Source: Streptomyces sclerotialus (lineage in GTDB: Bacteria > Actinomycetota > Actinomycetes > Streptomycetales > Streptomycetaceae). From it: DNA of 64,000 nucleotides. The stretch covers positions 147,244-211,243 of the forward strand of contig JODX01000009.1 of the NCBI GenBank assembly GCA_000719105.1, given 5' to 3'. Both the position numbers and the translations under genes were made by a program. This document shows, piece after piece, positions 44,501 through 53,019 of this stretch. The notes under the pieces were generated by a model. The model ran no database searches. It saw only the letters and a list, made by a program, of their open reading frames with translations, and was not told where the DNA came from. The stretch's first letter is position 1; every line of letters starts with the position of its first letter.

Positions 44501-45631
44501 TCAGCTCAGGTTCGAGACCGTCTCGCGGACCTTGGCGATGATTTCGTCGGGGATCGGCGCGTAACCGGCGTCCGCCAGCAGGCCCTGGCCGTCCTCGGAG
44601 GCCATGTAGGTCAGGAAGGCCTTGGTGGCGGGCAGGGTCTCCGCCTTGTTGCCCTTGTCACAGGCGATCGTGTACGTGACCAGGGTGAGCGGGTAGGCGC
44701 CCTCGGCCTTCGGCGTGTAGTTCAGCTCGAGCGCGAGGTCCGTGCCCGTGCCGACGACCTTGGCCTCGGTCAGCGACTTGGTGGCGTTCTCGGTGTTGGC
44801 CTTGACCGGCTCGGTGGCACCGGTCTTGATGTCGACCGTCTTGATGCCGCCCTTGGCGTAGGAGAGCTCCATGTAGGAGATGGCGCCCGGGTTCGTGCTC
44901 ACCTGCTGGGCCACACCGGAGGAGCCGGAGGCGGACTGGCCGCCCTTGGCCGCCCACGCCTTCTCGGGCTCGTACTTCCAGTCGTCGGGCGCGGCGGCTG
45001 CGAGGTACTTGGTGAAGTTCTCCGTGGTGCCGGAGTCCTCGGAGCGGTGGAAGGCCTGGATCTTGAGGTCGGGAAGCTCCGCGTCGGGGTTCAGCTTCTT
45101 GATGGCCGCGTCGTTCCAGTTGGTGATCTTGCTGTCGAAGATCTTGGCGAGGGTGGGGGCGTCCAGGACGAGGTTGTCGACACCCTCGAGGTTGTAGCCG
45201 ACGGCGATCGGGCCGACGACCATCGGCAGGTTGACGCCCTGGCCGTCCTTGCAGACGCTCTGCGACTCCTTGACCTCGTCGGCGTCGAGCGCGGAGTCCG
45301 AACCGGCGAACGCGGTCTGGCCCTGCAGGAACGCGGTGATACCGGCGCCCGAGCCGTCGGGCTTGTAGGCGATCTGCACGTCCTTGCACGCGGCGGAGAA
45401 CTGCTTCACCCAGGCGTCCATGGCGTTCTTCTGCGCGGAGGAGCCGGAAGCCTGCAGCTGCCCCTTGGCGTCGCCACAGTCGATGTTGCTGTCGGTGGCG
45501 GCCGAGCTGCTGGTGCCGCCGCCTTCGGTACCGGCGTCGTCGGAGCCGCACGCCGTCAGGGCAAGGGCGCTGGAGACAGCGACAGCACCGAGAGAAAGGG
45601 TGCGCAGCCGGTTCTTGCGCTGAAGCTTCAC
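44501..45631 (-). CDS. pstS: phosphate-binding lipoprotein PstS
   Basis: PstS captures phosphate outside the membrane for PstCAB. The 376-aa protein begins at a GTG with a signal peptide and lipobox LTAC (about residues 25-28), and shows phosphate-binding loops in ASGSSAQ, GSDSAL and RSEDSGTTENFTKYL. The GTG at 45631 is chosen from AAGGAA 8 nt upstream; a longer frame is not supported. The promoter region carries the PHO boxes at 45838-45859. Confidence 0.95.
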   Translation of the reverse strand: MKLQRKNRLRTLSLGAVAVSSALALTACGSDDAGTEGGGTSSSAATDSNIDCGDAKGQLQASGSSAQKNAMDAWVKQFSAACKDVQIAYKPDGSGAGITAFLQGQTAFAGSDSALDADEVKESQSVCKDGQGVNLPMVVGPIAVGYNLEGVDNLVLDAPTLAKIFDSKITNWNDAAIKKLNPDAELPDLKIQAFHRSEDSGTTENFTKYLAAAAPDDWKYEPEKAWAAKGGQSASGSSGVAQQVSTNPGAISYMELSYAKGGIKTVDIKTGATEPVKANTENATKSLTEAKVVGTGTDLALELNYTPKAEGAYPLTLVTYTIACDKGNKAETLPATKAFLTYMASEDGQGLLADAGYAPIPDEIIAKVRETVSNLS

Positions 45632-46317
45632 TTTCGGAGGTTCCTTCCTGAAGCCGCCGTCCACCTGGCGGCGTGCGAAATGTCGGTGAGCACTGAGAGC
45701 CGAGCCGGGGACCTCATCGTGTCCCGCCCCTCGCCCCTCAGGCTGCTCTCGCCGCGAGCCGCGCGCCGCGTTTTCGGCCCGCATCCCGCACCGGGTAAGG
45801 CCGAAATTAGGCAGAACAGGTGAAGCCGCCAATGGTCGAGAGTGAACGGCGGGTGAACCCCTGCCGTCGGTGCGGTGAGGTCACGGAACGCTTACGTCGA
45901 GAGCACACGGGGGTGTCGGCCTCTTGCGTTACCGGGCTTCACACCCCTCGCTCCCGGACGCCGCCCTCAGCACCTCGTTCACCGCACCGCCGGGTCCGTC
46001 CGCCGCCTTCGCGAAGAGCCGTCCGCACCGGCGCAGGGCCCCGGGCGCGTCCGCGGTGACGCCACGACCGGCGGTACGCAACCTGGCCGGAAGTCGACGC
46101 GGTGTCGACGTACCGGGGTACGCAGCACACGCTGCACCACGGGGAACCACGTCGACCACCGGAGTACCGGCATCGAGAGGTGGAACCCCAGGGAACGAGG
46201 GCCCGTCTCGTTCCACGGGACACCACGGAATGCCTGGGGACGCCACGGGACATCCCCGGGGCGCCGAAGGGCCCCATGGGGCCGACGCGCAGGCCAGGCC
46301 CACCCCGGGAGGCGCAC
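45632..46317. other. intergenic region: pstS leader and divergent promoters
   Basis: These 686 bp hold no gene I can support. The pstS leader and PHO boxes fill the left 230 bp. The right part leads to the BBE-type gene and contains CCACGGGACA twice (46213-46222 and 46243-46252, 30 bp apart) with a related CCACGGAATG between. Reading frames here are GC-bias shadows with atypical composition. Confidence 0.5.
45838..45859 (-). promoter_or_regulatory. PHO box (PhoP operator) of pstS
   Basis: Two consecutive 11-bp direct repeats, each containing GTGAAC on the plus strand (coding strand GGTTCACCCGC and CGTTCACTCTC), match the Streptomyces PhoP consensus GTTCACC. A GTGAAG two periods (22 bp) away at 45820-45825 keeps the phase. 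The boxes lie about 205 bp upstream of the pstS start. Confidence 0.85.
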
Positions 46318-47907
46318 ATGGAACGGCGCACGTTCATCGGCGGCGGCGCGGCCGTCCTCACGGCGGCGGTCACGGCGGCCTGCACCGGCGGCGGCGCGAA
46401 CGCCCCGAACGCCACCACCGGGCCCACCTCCGGCACCACGGCCAGCCGGCCGGGCGGCACGCCCACGGCCGCCCCCACCCCCACCCACGCCCACACCGCC
46501 GCGGCCGACTGGAAGGCGCTGGCCGGCGATCTCGACGGCCCGCTCGTCCGTCCCGGCGACCGCTCCTGGGACACGGCCCGCCGGCTGTACAACACCCGCT
46601 TCGACGGCCTGAGACCGGCCGCGATCGCCTACCCGTCCCACACGGACGACATCCGCACCCTCCTCTCCTACGCGCGGGCCCACGGCGTACGGATCTCGGT
46701 CCGCAACGGCGGCCACTCCTACGCCGGCTGGTCCTCGGGCGACGGACGCCTGGTCGTCGACGTGTCGGAGCTCGCCGGCGTCCGCACCTCCGGGAACGAG
46801 GCCGTGATCGGTGCGGGCGCCAAGCTGATCGACGTCTACCGCGCGCTCGCCGCGAAGGGCGTCACCGTCCCGGCCGGCTCGTGCCCCACCGTCGGCGTCT
46901 CGGGCCTGACCCTGGGCGGCGGCCACGGCGTGGTCTCCCGCGCGTACGGCCTGACCTGCGACAGCCTCACCCGGGCCACGATCCTCACCGCCGACGGCAA
47001 GCAGCTCGCCGTCGGCGAGGACGACCACGAGGACCTGTTCTGGGCGCTGCGCGGCGCGGGCAACGGCAACTTCGGCATCGTGACCGAGCTGCGCTTCCGC
47101 ACCCACCCCGCGCCCCAGGGCGTGACCGCGGAACTGCGCTGGCCGTGGTCCGGGGCCGCCGCCGTCGTCGCGGCCTGGCAGGAGTGGGGCCCGGACCAGC
47201 CGGACGAGATCTGGTCCTCCCTGCACCTCGCGAGCGCGGCCGGCGACACCCCGTCGGTCTCCGTCTCGGCCTTCTCCCTCGGCACGTACGGCGAACTCCA
47301 GGACGCGGTGGACCGCCTGGCGGACCGGGCCGGCGCGTCGGCCGGCGGCGTCTCCCTGCGGCGCCGCTCCTACGAGGAGTCCATGGAGGTGTACGCGGGC
47401 TGCTCCTCCTTCGCCACGGACGCCCAGTGCCATCTGCCGGGCGGGACCCCGGGCCGTACGGACGCGGGCGCCCTCGGCCGGGAGACCTACGCGGCCCGCT
47501 CGGACTTCTTCGACCGCTCGATACCGGCGGCGGGCGTGCAGGCCCTGCTCGGCCAGGTCGCTGGGGTGCGCGGCGGCACGGGCAGCATCGTCCTCACGGC
47601 GCTCGGCGGCGCGGTGAACCGGGTGTCCCCCACGGCGACCTCCTTCGTCCACCGCCGGTCCCGGATGCTGGCCCAGTACCTGGTCTCCTGGCGGGCGGGC
47701 ACGGACGGGACGACGGCCGGGTCGTGGCTCGCCGCGGCCCACCGGTCGATGTCCCGGTACGCGTCGGGGGCCGCGTACCAGAACTACACCGACCCGGCGC
47801 TCGAGGACTGGCGCCGGGCGTACTACGGGGAGGCGGCGTCGCGCCTGGCGGCCGTGAAGAAGAAGTACGACCCGGAGAGGTTCTTCACGTTCCCGCAGGC
47901 GCTGTAG
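46318..47907 (+). CDS. secreted FAD-linked oxidase (BBE type)
   Basis: This 529-aa flavoprotein belongs to the berberine-bridge-enzyme family. The N-terminus has a twin-Arg-like ERRTFIGGGAAV and a possible lipobox near TAACTGGG. The FAD domain shows RNGGHSYAGW (the His for covalent flavin is expected here), GLTLGGGHG and CGxxNFGIVTELR-like GNGNFGIVTELRF. The C-terminal signature YDPERFFTFPQAL matches the BBE domain. It oxidises an alcohol or sugar of unknown identity, and no pathway genes surround it. Confidence 0.9.
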   Translation: MERRTFIGGGAAVLTAAVTAACTGGGANAPNATTGPTSGTTASRPGGTPTAAPTPTHAHTAAADWKALAGDLDGPLVRPGDRSWDTARRLYNTRFDGLRPAAIAYPSHTDDIRTLLSYARAHGVRISVRNGGHSYAGWSSGDGRLVVDVSELAGVRTSGNEAVIGAGAKLIDVYRALAAKGVTVPAGSCPTVGVSGLTLGGGHGVVSRAYGLTCDSLTRATILTADGKQLAVGEDDHEDLFWALRGAGNGNFGIVTELRFRTHPAPQGVTAELRWPWSGAAAVVAAWQEWGPDQPDEIWSSLHLASAAGDTPSVSVSAFSLGTYGELQDAVDRLADRAGASAGGVSLRRRSYEESMEVYAGCSSFATDAQCHLPGGTPGRTDAGALGRETYAARSDFFDRSIPAAGVQALLGQVAGVRGGTGSIVLTALGGAVNRVSPTATSFVHRRSRMLAQYLVSWRAGTDGTTAGSWLAAAHRSMSRYASGAAYQNYTDPALEDWRRAYYGEAASRLAAVKKKYDPERFFTFPQAL

Positions 47908-47916
47908 GCACGGAAA

Positions 47917-47944
47917 AGGGCGCCCGTTCGCATACGGGCGCCCT
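47917..47944. terminator. bidirectional terminator
   Basis: 10-bp arms (AGGGCGCCCG at 47917-47926 and its complement at 47935-47944) enclose TTCGCATA between two convergent genes, the BBE-type oxidase and the PAP2 phosphatase. GGAAAA precedes the left arm, giving a short U-tract on the minus strand. Confidence 0.75.
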
Positions 47945-47966
47945 CCCGGCAGAACCGAACCACTTG

Positions 47967-48713
47967 CTACGCGGCCAGGTCCCGGTGCTCCGCCGGGGCC
48001 TCGACACGTGCCCCGGGCACCACCGCGCCCTGTGCCTGCGCACCCCGTGCCCGGATCAGCCACCCGACCCGCGGCGACCGTCCGATCGCCTTCATCACCG
48101 GGGTGAGCAGCGCCATCGCGACCGGCGACAGCAGCAGCGCCACGGCCGTACCGAGGGCGAAGCCGCCGATGACGTCCGTCGGGTAGTGCACGCCCATGTA
48201 GATCCGCAGGAAGCCGCCCAGCACGCCGAAGACGAGTCCGAGAAGACCCCACTTGCGGTTGGCGAGGAACAGCGCCACGCCCATCGCCATGGTGAGCGTC
48301 GCGTGGTCGCTCACGAAGGAGAAGTCGTTCTTGCCGTCGATCAGCACCTCGAGGCCGTCGTGGTCCTTGAAGGGCCGCGGACGCTCCACGAAGTTCCGTA
48401 TCGGTACGTTGACCAGCACGGCGACGCCGGCCGCCAGCGGTACCCACACCAGCGCGGCCACGGACGCGGCGGCGTCCTCTCCGCCCCGCTTCCGCACGCC
48501 CCACCAGCACCACAGCACGATCAGCACGGTGGCCAGCAGCAGGCCGTACTCACCGATGAACATCATGATGTGGTCGACCCAGCTCGGCGCGGACCTGGCC
48601 AGGCCGTTGATGTCGTAGAGCAACTCGACGTCGGGGTTGGACCCGGACTCGGCGAGATACGCCCCGGAGTGCGCTCCGGCTTGCGTTACGGACTCGGCGA
48701 GTGCACCAGCCAT
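47967..48713 (-). CDS. PAP2-family phosphatase
   Basis: This 248-aa integral membrane phosphatase has about six spans and the three PAP2 motifs: ERPRPF near residue 112, SDHAT near 138 and RIYMGVHYPTDV near 170. The family dephosphorylates lipids such as phosphatidic acid or isoprenyl diphosphates. It is monocistronic: a palindromic CGTTCGCGAACG at 48831-48842 lies in its upstream region, about 120 bp from the start. It shares the bidirectional terminator with the BBE gene. Confidence 0.88.
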   Translation of the reverse strand: MAGALAESVTQAGAHSGAYLAESGSNPDVELLYDINGLARSAPSWVDHIMMFIGEYGLLLATVLIVLWCWWGVRKRGGEDAAASVAALVWVPLAAGVAVLVNVPIRNFVERPRPFKDHDGLEVLIDGKNDFSFVSDHATLTMAMGVALFLANRKWGLLGLVFGVLGGFLRIYMGVHYPTDVIGGFALGTAVALLLSPVAMALLTPVMKAIGRSPRVGWLIRARGAQAQGAVVPGARVEAPAEHRDLAA

Positions 48714-48979
48714 CGTGCAGCGGCCCCTTCGTCATCTGTTCCATGCTTCGCGCCGCACCCGTGTGTGCGCCGCTGCTGCCACCCCCGTGGTCGTAGAGCC
48801 GCCCGACACGGACCGCGAACGAGTACGACACGTTCGCGAACGCGTCAACGCGCTACGTAAAAGGAACGCACAGCCACCGGGGCAACGTTCCACCTTCCAC
48901 TGAATGATCACTCAGACGTTATCGAAGAGAGACACGTCCGCGCAGCTCAGGACAGGGGTTTACGCGCAATTACGTGACA

Positions 48980-49987
48980 TCAGACTGATGTCGGCAATGC
49001 TTTCGCGCCATCTTCGGTCACCCGGGTCGCCCCGAAGTAATCCGGGGTGTCGATCGGGTCGAAGCGGATGACGGCGCCCGGCCGCGGTGCGTTGATCATG
49101 TAGCCGCCGCCGACATAGATGCCCACGTGCCGGATGGCCCGCGAGTCGGTGAGGTCGTCGGAGAAGAAGACGAGATCTCCCGGCAGCAGCTCGTCCCGCT
49201 TCGGATGCGGTCCGGCGTTGTACTGGTCGTTGGCGACGCGGGGCAGTTCGATCCCCACGCTCTCGTACGCGGCCTTGGTCAGCCCCGAGCAGTCGAAGCG
49301 TCCGCCCTGGTCGGCGGTGCCGTTGCCACCCCACAGATAGGGAGTGCCGAGCTTCTTCTGCGCGTACGCGATGGCTCCGGCGGCCTGCTCGGAGGGATCC
49401 ACCCGGGTCACGGGTGCGGCGAAACTCTCCGCGAGGGTCGTGATCCGCTTCACATAGTTCCGGGTCTCGTCGTACGGCGGAACACCTCCGTACCGGATGA
49501 CCGCGTACGGCCCGGCGTTGTAGGCGGCGAGCATGTTCTCGGTCGGGTTTCCGCCCGCGCTCTTCACGTCCTTGGCGAGGGAGCAGTCGTACGAGGCGGC
49601 CGAGGGAATGGCGTCCTGCGGATCCCATACGTCGCGGTCGCCGTCACCGTCGCCGTCGATTCCGTGGACGGCCCAAGTGCCCGGAATGAATTGCGCGATG
49701 CCCTGGGCGGCGGCCGGGCTCTGCGCCTTCGGATTGAACCCGCTCTCCTGGTACAACTGCGCGGCGAGCAGTGCGGGATTGATGGCGTCGCACAGATTGC
49801 CCCACTTCTGCACGAGATTCTGGTATGCGGCGGGAACGGCGCCCTTGGCAAGTGCGACGGGTCCGCCACCGCCGCCGATGCCGTTGGCCAGGTTCCCGGC
49901 GACGACGTACACCCCGACGACGAGCAGCATCACGAAGCTCAGCCCGGCACCGAGGGTGGCGACCGCCACGATCCACGCCTTGCGCAC
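48980..49987 (-). CDS. membrane-anchored lytic transglycosylase with NlpC/P60 domain
   Basis: This 335-aa protein has an N-terminal signal anchor (VAVATLGAGLSFVMLLVVGVYV), a transglycosylase domain (about 60-190; catalytic Glu in QESGFNPKAQ, AAAQGIAQFIP, a Ca-binding-like DGDGDGDRD) and an NlpC/P60 peptidase domain (about 215-335; Cys in FDCSGL, His in HVGIYVGG). It cuts both glycan and peptide in peptidoglycan. The GTG at 49987 follows GGAGGG with 9-nt spacing. The same two-domain layout is common for VirB1-like proteins beside conjugation genes. Confidence 0.9.
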   Translation of the reverse strand: MRKAWIVAVATLGAGLSFVMLLVVGVYVVAGNLANGIGGGGGPVALAKGAVPAAYQNLVQKWGNLCDAINPALLAAQLYQESGFNPKAQSPAAAQGIAQFIPGTWAVHGIDGDGDGDRDVWDPQDAIPSAASYDCSLAKDVKSAGGNPTENMLAAYNAGPYAVIRYGGVPPYDETRNYVKRITTLAESFAAPVTRVDPSEQAAGAIAYAQKKLGTPYLWGGNGTADQGGRFDCSGLTKAAYESVGIELPRVANDQYNAGPHPKRDELLPGDLVFFSDDLTDSRAIRHVGIYVGGGYMINAPRPGAVIRFDPIDTPDYFGATRVTEDGAKALPTSV

Positions 49988-50058
49988 CGTCAATCGCCCT
50001 CCGCCCTCCGGGAGTCCGCCGCAACGAGTGTATGTGCGGGGGCCCGACGGGGGAACGA

Positions 50059-50481
50059 TCACTCACCTGCGCTTCGGCACGTGGCCCACAGCAGCTTCCC
50101 CGTTCTCGTCGCGGACACACCCCAGGCATCGGCGCACGCCTTCACCAGGAGCAGCCCCCGGCCGTGCTCTGCGCCTTCCGGCGGTACGTCGATGAGGGCA
50201 CCCTGCTGGAAGGCGACCGGAATGCGCGGGTCACTGTCCCGGACGGCGACGACGAGCCTGCCGGCGGGTTCGAGGGTCCGGATGCGCAGGGAGTAGGGCC
50301 CCGTGGTGTGGAGCTGAGCGTTACTGAGCAGCTCGGAGGCCAAGAGCTCCGCCGTGGGCGCGTGTTGCTCCATGCCGTGGGCGACGAGGAGGCCCCGCAG
50401 GGCGGCGCGCGCGATGCCCGGTGCCTTGGGATCGCGGGGAAGGTGGAGGGCGTAGTTCCAGGACGGGGATACGGTGGCCAT
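50059..50481 (-). CDS. ATP-binding (HATPase_c_2, RsbW-like) protein
   Basis: This 140-aa protein is a stand-alone HATPase of the anti-sigma/RsbW type. The N box is ELLASELLSNAQLH (about residues 44-57), the G1-type motif is VRDSDPRIP, and GRGLLLVKACAD closes the ATP lid. In Streptomyces such proteins sit beside WhiJ-type regulators, as here, where the XRE gene is divergent. Its GTG/ATG start at 50481 has GGAGAC upstream; its end lies 71 bp from the lytic transglycosylase start. Confidence 0.88.
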   Translation of the reverse strand: MATVSPSWNYALHLPRDPKAPGIARAALRGLLVAHGMEQHAPTAELLASELLSNAQLHTTGPYSLRIRTLEPAGRLVVAVRDSDPRIPVAFQQGALIDVPPEGAEHGRGLLLVKACADAWGVSATRTGKLLWATCRSAGE

Positions 50482-50546
50482 GGAAGTCTCCGGTCACGGT
50501 GGGGAGTTGAACGGTGACCTCAAGGTAACGGGCGACCATAAAAGGT

Positions 50547-50590
50547 CTTACACGGTTCCCCGAAAAGCACTGATCTACCACTCGTGTAAG
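50547..50590. promoter_or_regulatory. paired inverted half-sites between ATPase and XRE genes
   Basis: CTTACACG (50547-50554) and its complement CGTGTAAG (50583-50590) lie 28 bp apart in the 142-bp divergent promoter region. The symmetry suggests binding by the divergently encoded XRE/DUF5753 regulator. Confidence 0.5.
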
Positions 50591-50623
50591 TGACCGGCTG
50601 TACGAAGGGAGCGGGCGAAGCCC

Positions 50624-51472
50624 GTGAGAAACAACCCGACGGGGCGTCAACTGAGGTTGGGCGCGGAGCTGCGCAAGCTGCGGGAGCGCGCCGGGCTGAC
50701 GTCCACCCAGGCCAGTCGCCTGCTCGGTGTCCAGCAGAACCAGATCAGCAATGTCGAGGCCGGCCGCGCGGGTGTCAGCCCGGAGCGGGTGCGCACGCTG
50801 GCCTGCCACTACGACTGCGGTGACAAGGCTCTGGTCGAGGCGCTCACCGCAATGACCGCGGACCGTAAGCGGGGCTGGTGGGAGGATTACCGGGAGCTGC
50901 TCCCCGCCCCGCTCCTGGATCTGGCCGAACTCGAGCACTACGGCTCCGCCCTGCGCACCGCGCACACATCAGGTATCCCCGGCCTCCTGCAGACCATGGA
51001 CCACGCCCGCGAGGTCTTCCGCCAGGTCGTTCCCGACCTGTCTCCACCAGAGGTGGAGCACCGCACGTCGTTCCGGATCAAGCGCCAGGGAATCATCTTC
51101 GACAACCGGCACCCGGTCCCGTACCAGGCGATCATTCACGAAGCCGCGCTGCGCATGCGGTTCGGTGGGCGCGACGTGGCCAGGAGGCAGCTCAAACACC
51201 TCCTCAAGATGAGCGAGCACCCCAACATCACGGTTCTGGTCATCCCGTTCGACGCGGGCGGCTTTCCCGGAGCGGGGCAACCCATCTACTACGTGCACGG
51301 GCCGGTGCCGCACCTCGACACCGTGCAACTCGACCAGGCCCACGGAAGCACCCTGCTTGATGCCGAGGCTCAACTCGACAAGTACCGCCGGGTCCTCGAC
51401 CGCCTCACAGCGCTCAGTCTGATCGAGACCGAATCGCGGGCCCTCATCCACCACATCATTCAGACCACCTGA
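50624..51472 (+). CDS. WhiJ-like XRE/DUF5753 regulator
   Basis: This 282-aa regulator has an HTH (LRKLRERAGLTSTQASRLLGVQQNQISNVEAG, about 15-46) and a DUF5753 domain (TSGIPGLLQTMDHAREV, YQAIIHEAALR, ITVLVIPFDAGG). It is the second WhiJ-like regulator of this window. It starts at a GTG, is divergent from the HATPase gene and is followed at once by two DUF397-type genes, the complete WhiJ-like cassette. Confidence 0.9.
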   Translation: MRNNPTGRQLRLGAELRKLRERAGLTSTQASRLLGVQQNQISNVEAGRAGVSPERVRTLACHYDCGDKALVEALTAMTADRKRGWWEDYRELLPAPLLDLAELEHYGSALRTAHTSGIPGLLQTMDHAREVFRQVVPDLSPPEVEHRTSFRIKRQGIIFDNRHPVPYQAIIHEAALRMRFGGRDVARRQLKHLLKMSEHPNITVLVIPFDAGGFPGAGQPIYYVHGPVPHLDTVQLDQAHGSTLLDAEAQLDKYRRVLDRLTALSLIETESRALIHHIIQTT

Positions 51473-51481
51473 GAGGTGAAC

Positions 51482-51679
51482 GTGCCCACCACCTGGCAGA
51501 AGTCCTCCTACTGCGGCGAGGGCGAATCCTGCGTCCACATAGCCGCCATCCCCCACTCCACCATCCGCCTCACCGAATCCGCCGACCCCACCCGAACCAC
51601 CCTCACCACCACTCCCCACGCCTTCCACGCCCTCCTCCGTACCCTCAAGCAGCAGCAGAAGGACCCCCTCCATGTCTGA
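51482..51679 (+). CDS. short DUF397-like protein
   Basis: This 65-aa protein begins PTTWQKSSYCGEGESCVHIA, matching the DUF397 core WxKSSYSxGxxxCVE, then becomes Thr/Pro-rich. The GTG at 51482 follows GAGAGGTG 10 bp after the regulator stop. It overlaps the next gene by 8 bp, so the two DUF397-type proteins are co-translated. Confidence 0.75.
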   Translation: MPTTWQKSSYCGEGESCVHIAAIPHSTIRLTESADPTRTTLTTTPHAFHALLRTLKQQQKDPLHV

Positions 51680-51947
51680 CCGCATCCCCACCGACCTCGA
51701 CTGGATCCGAGCCGCCCCCGAGGACGCCACAGGCCCCGGCCCCTGGATCGAGATCGCCTTCGGCGAGGGGGACGACGGGGAGGCACCCGTCTACCTCCGC
51801 GAGACCAGCGACCCGGACACCGTCGTGACCACAAACCGCCGTAAGTGGGACGCGTTCGTGCTGGGCGTGCAGGCGGGGGAGTTCGACCACTTCGTGGAGG
51901 GCGTCGAGCTGGACGGCATGGACACGGCAGCCCGAAAAATGACCTGA
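51672..51947 (+). CDS. DUF397-type protein, second of the pair
   Basis: This 91-aa acidic protein resembles DUF397 weakly: GPWIEIAFGEGDDGEAPVYLRETSDPD and a C-terminal KWDAFVLGVQAGEFDHF. It lacks the KSSYS signature in full. Its start overlaps the preceding gene. The role is expected to be as partner of the WhiJ-like regulator. Confidence 0.7.
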   Translation: MSDRIPTDLDWIRAAPEDATGPGPWIEIAFGEGDDGEAPVYLRETSDPDTVVTTNRRKWDAFVLGVQAGEFDHFVEGVELDGMDTAARKMT

Positions 51948-52017
51948 TCCCGTTCAATATGGCGCTGGATTACGCCACTCCAGCCTGCTTATGGTCCCTT
52001 TACGCGAAGGGGGACCC

Positions 52018-53019
52018 ATGCTGCGCATCCATTTCACCGGCGAGGACCTGCGCAACATCACCGTCGCCGACGGCGCCGACCCGCTCTGGGACGTGCTGCT
52101 GAGCCTGCACACGCTACAGGAGAAGGACCAGTCGCTCGCGTTCGGCGAGTGGCGGCGCAGAACGCGGGCCGCGCTGCCCTCGTCGGCCCGGTTGCTCATG
52201 GAGCTGGCCCGGCCCTGGGGCTACTCACCGGACTTCCTCACTCCGGGCCGCGCGGAGGCGGACTTCGGAACACAAGTGGACCGTGTTCTGTCCACTCCGC
52301 GGGACGCCCTCCGCGCGGATCTGGCCACGCTGGCCGACCAGACGCCGCCGACCCCGTGGACCCGTGAACTGGCGGAGGCGAAGGCCCCCGCGCTGCGCAG
52401 GCTCGGCACGGCGATGGCCGCGTACCACCGGGTGGCGCTCGCCCCGTACCAGGAGCGGATGCGCGCCCTCGCCGACGCGGACCGCGACCGGCGGGCCAAG
52501 GCGCTGCTCTCGGGCGGCGTGGACCGGCTGCTCGCGGAACTGCATCCGCGGGTGCGCTGGGAGGCGCCGGTGCTGCACTTCCCGGTCTACGCCGAGCAGG
52601 ACCTCTATCTGGAGGGCCGTGGCCTGGTCCTCGTGCCGTCCCTCTTCCTCCGTATCCAGCCGATCACCCTCCTGGACGCCGACCGCCCGCCGGTGCTGGT
52701 CTATCCGATGCAGTCGCAGCTGGGCTGGCTGACGCCGGGGCTGCCCGCCGAGGAGGCGAGCACGGCGCCGGAGGGCGGCCCGTCCCCGCTCAGCGGGCTG
52801 ATCGGCCGTACGCGCGCGGTGATCCTGGAGGCGGCCGTCACGCCCGGCACGACGACCGAGCTCGCGGCCCGGGCCGGTGTCGCCCTTCCGGTGGTCAGCC
52901 GCCATGCCGCCGTACTGCGTGCGGCGGGCCTGCTGGAGACCAGCCGGGCCGGCCAGGCGGTACGCCACCGCATCACGGGCCTCGGCGTGGCCCTGCTCAA
53001 CGGCCGGCTCCCCGACTGA
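52018..53019 (+). CDS. ArsR-type regulator with N-terminal DUF5937
   Basis: This 333-aa protein combines an N-terminal DUF5937 region (about 1-250, starts LRIHFTGEDLRNITVADGADP) with a C-terminal ArsR-like winged helix (TRAVILEAAVTPGTTTELAARAGVALPVVSRHAAVLRAAGLL, about 263-305). The ATG at 52018 has GAAGGGGGAC about 5 nt upstream. The regulated gene and ligand are unknown. It is followed by a 650-bp gap before the cmd operon. Confidence 0.85.
   Translation: MLRIHFTGEDLRNITVADGADPLWDVLLSLHTLQEKDQSLAFGEWRRRTRAALPSSARLLMELARPWGYSPDFLTPGRAEADFGTQVDRVLSTPRDALRADLATLADQTPPTPWTRELAEAKAPALRRLGTAMAAYHRVALAPYQERMRALADADRDRRAKALLSGGVDRLLAELHPRVRWEAPVLHFPVYAEQDLYLEGRGLVLVPSLFLRIQPITLLDADRPPVLVYPMQSQLGWLTPGLPAEEASTAPEGGPSPLSGLIGRTRAVILEAAVTPGTTTELAARAGVALPVVSRHAAVLRAAGLLETSRAGQAVRHRITGLGVALLNGRLPD

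Noticed and set aside
46102..46317. N-terminal extension of the BBE-type oxidase to 46102
   Set aside because: The extra 72 residues are Arg/Pro-rich and non-homologous; the ATG at 46318 follows GGGAGG and gives a proper signal peptide.
48831..48842. Palindrome CGTTCGCGAACG as a phage or LexA operator
   Set aside because: It does not match the actinobacterial SOS box GAAC-N4-GTTC orientation; treated only as a candidate PAP2 promoter element.
48976..48992. Palindrome GACATCAG-A-CTGATGTC as a strong terminator
   Set aside because: It overlaps the transglycosylase stop codon and has no T-tract, so its role is unclear.
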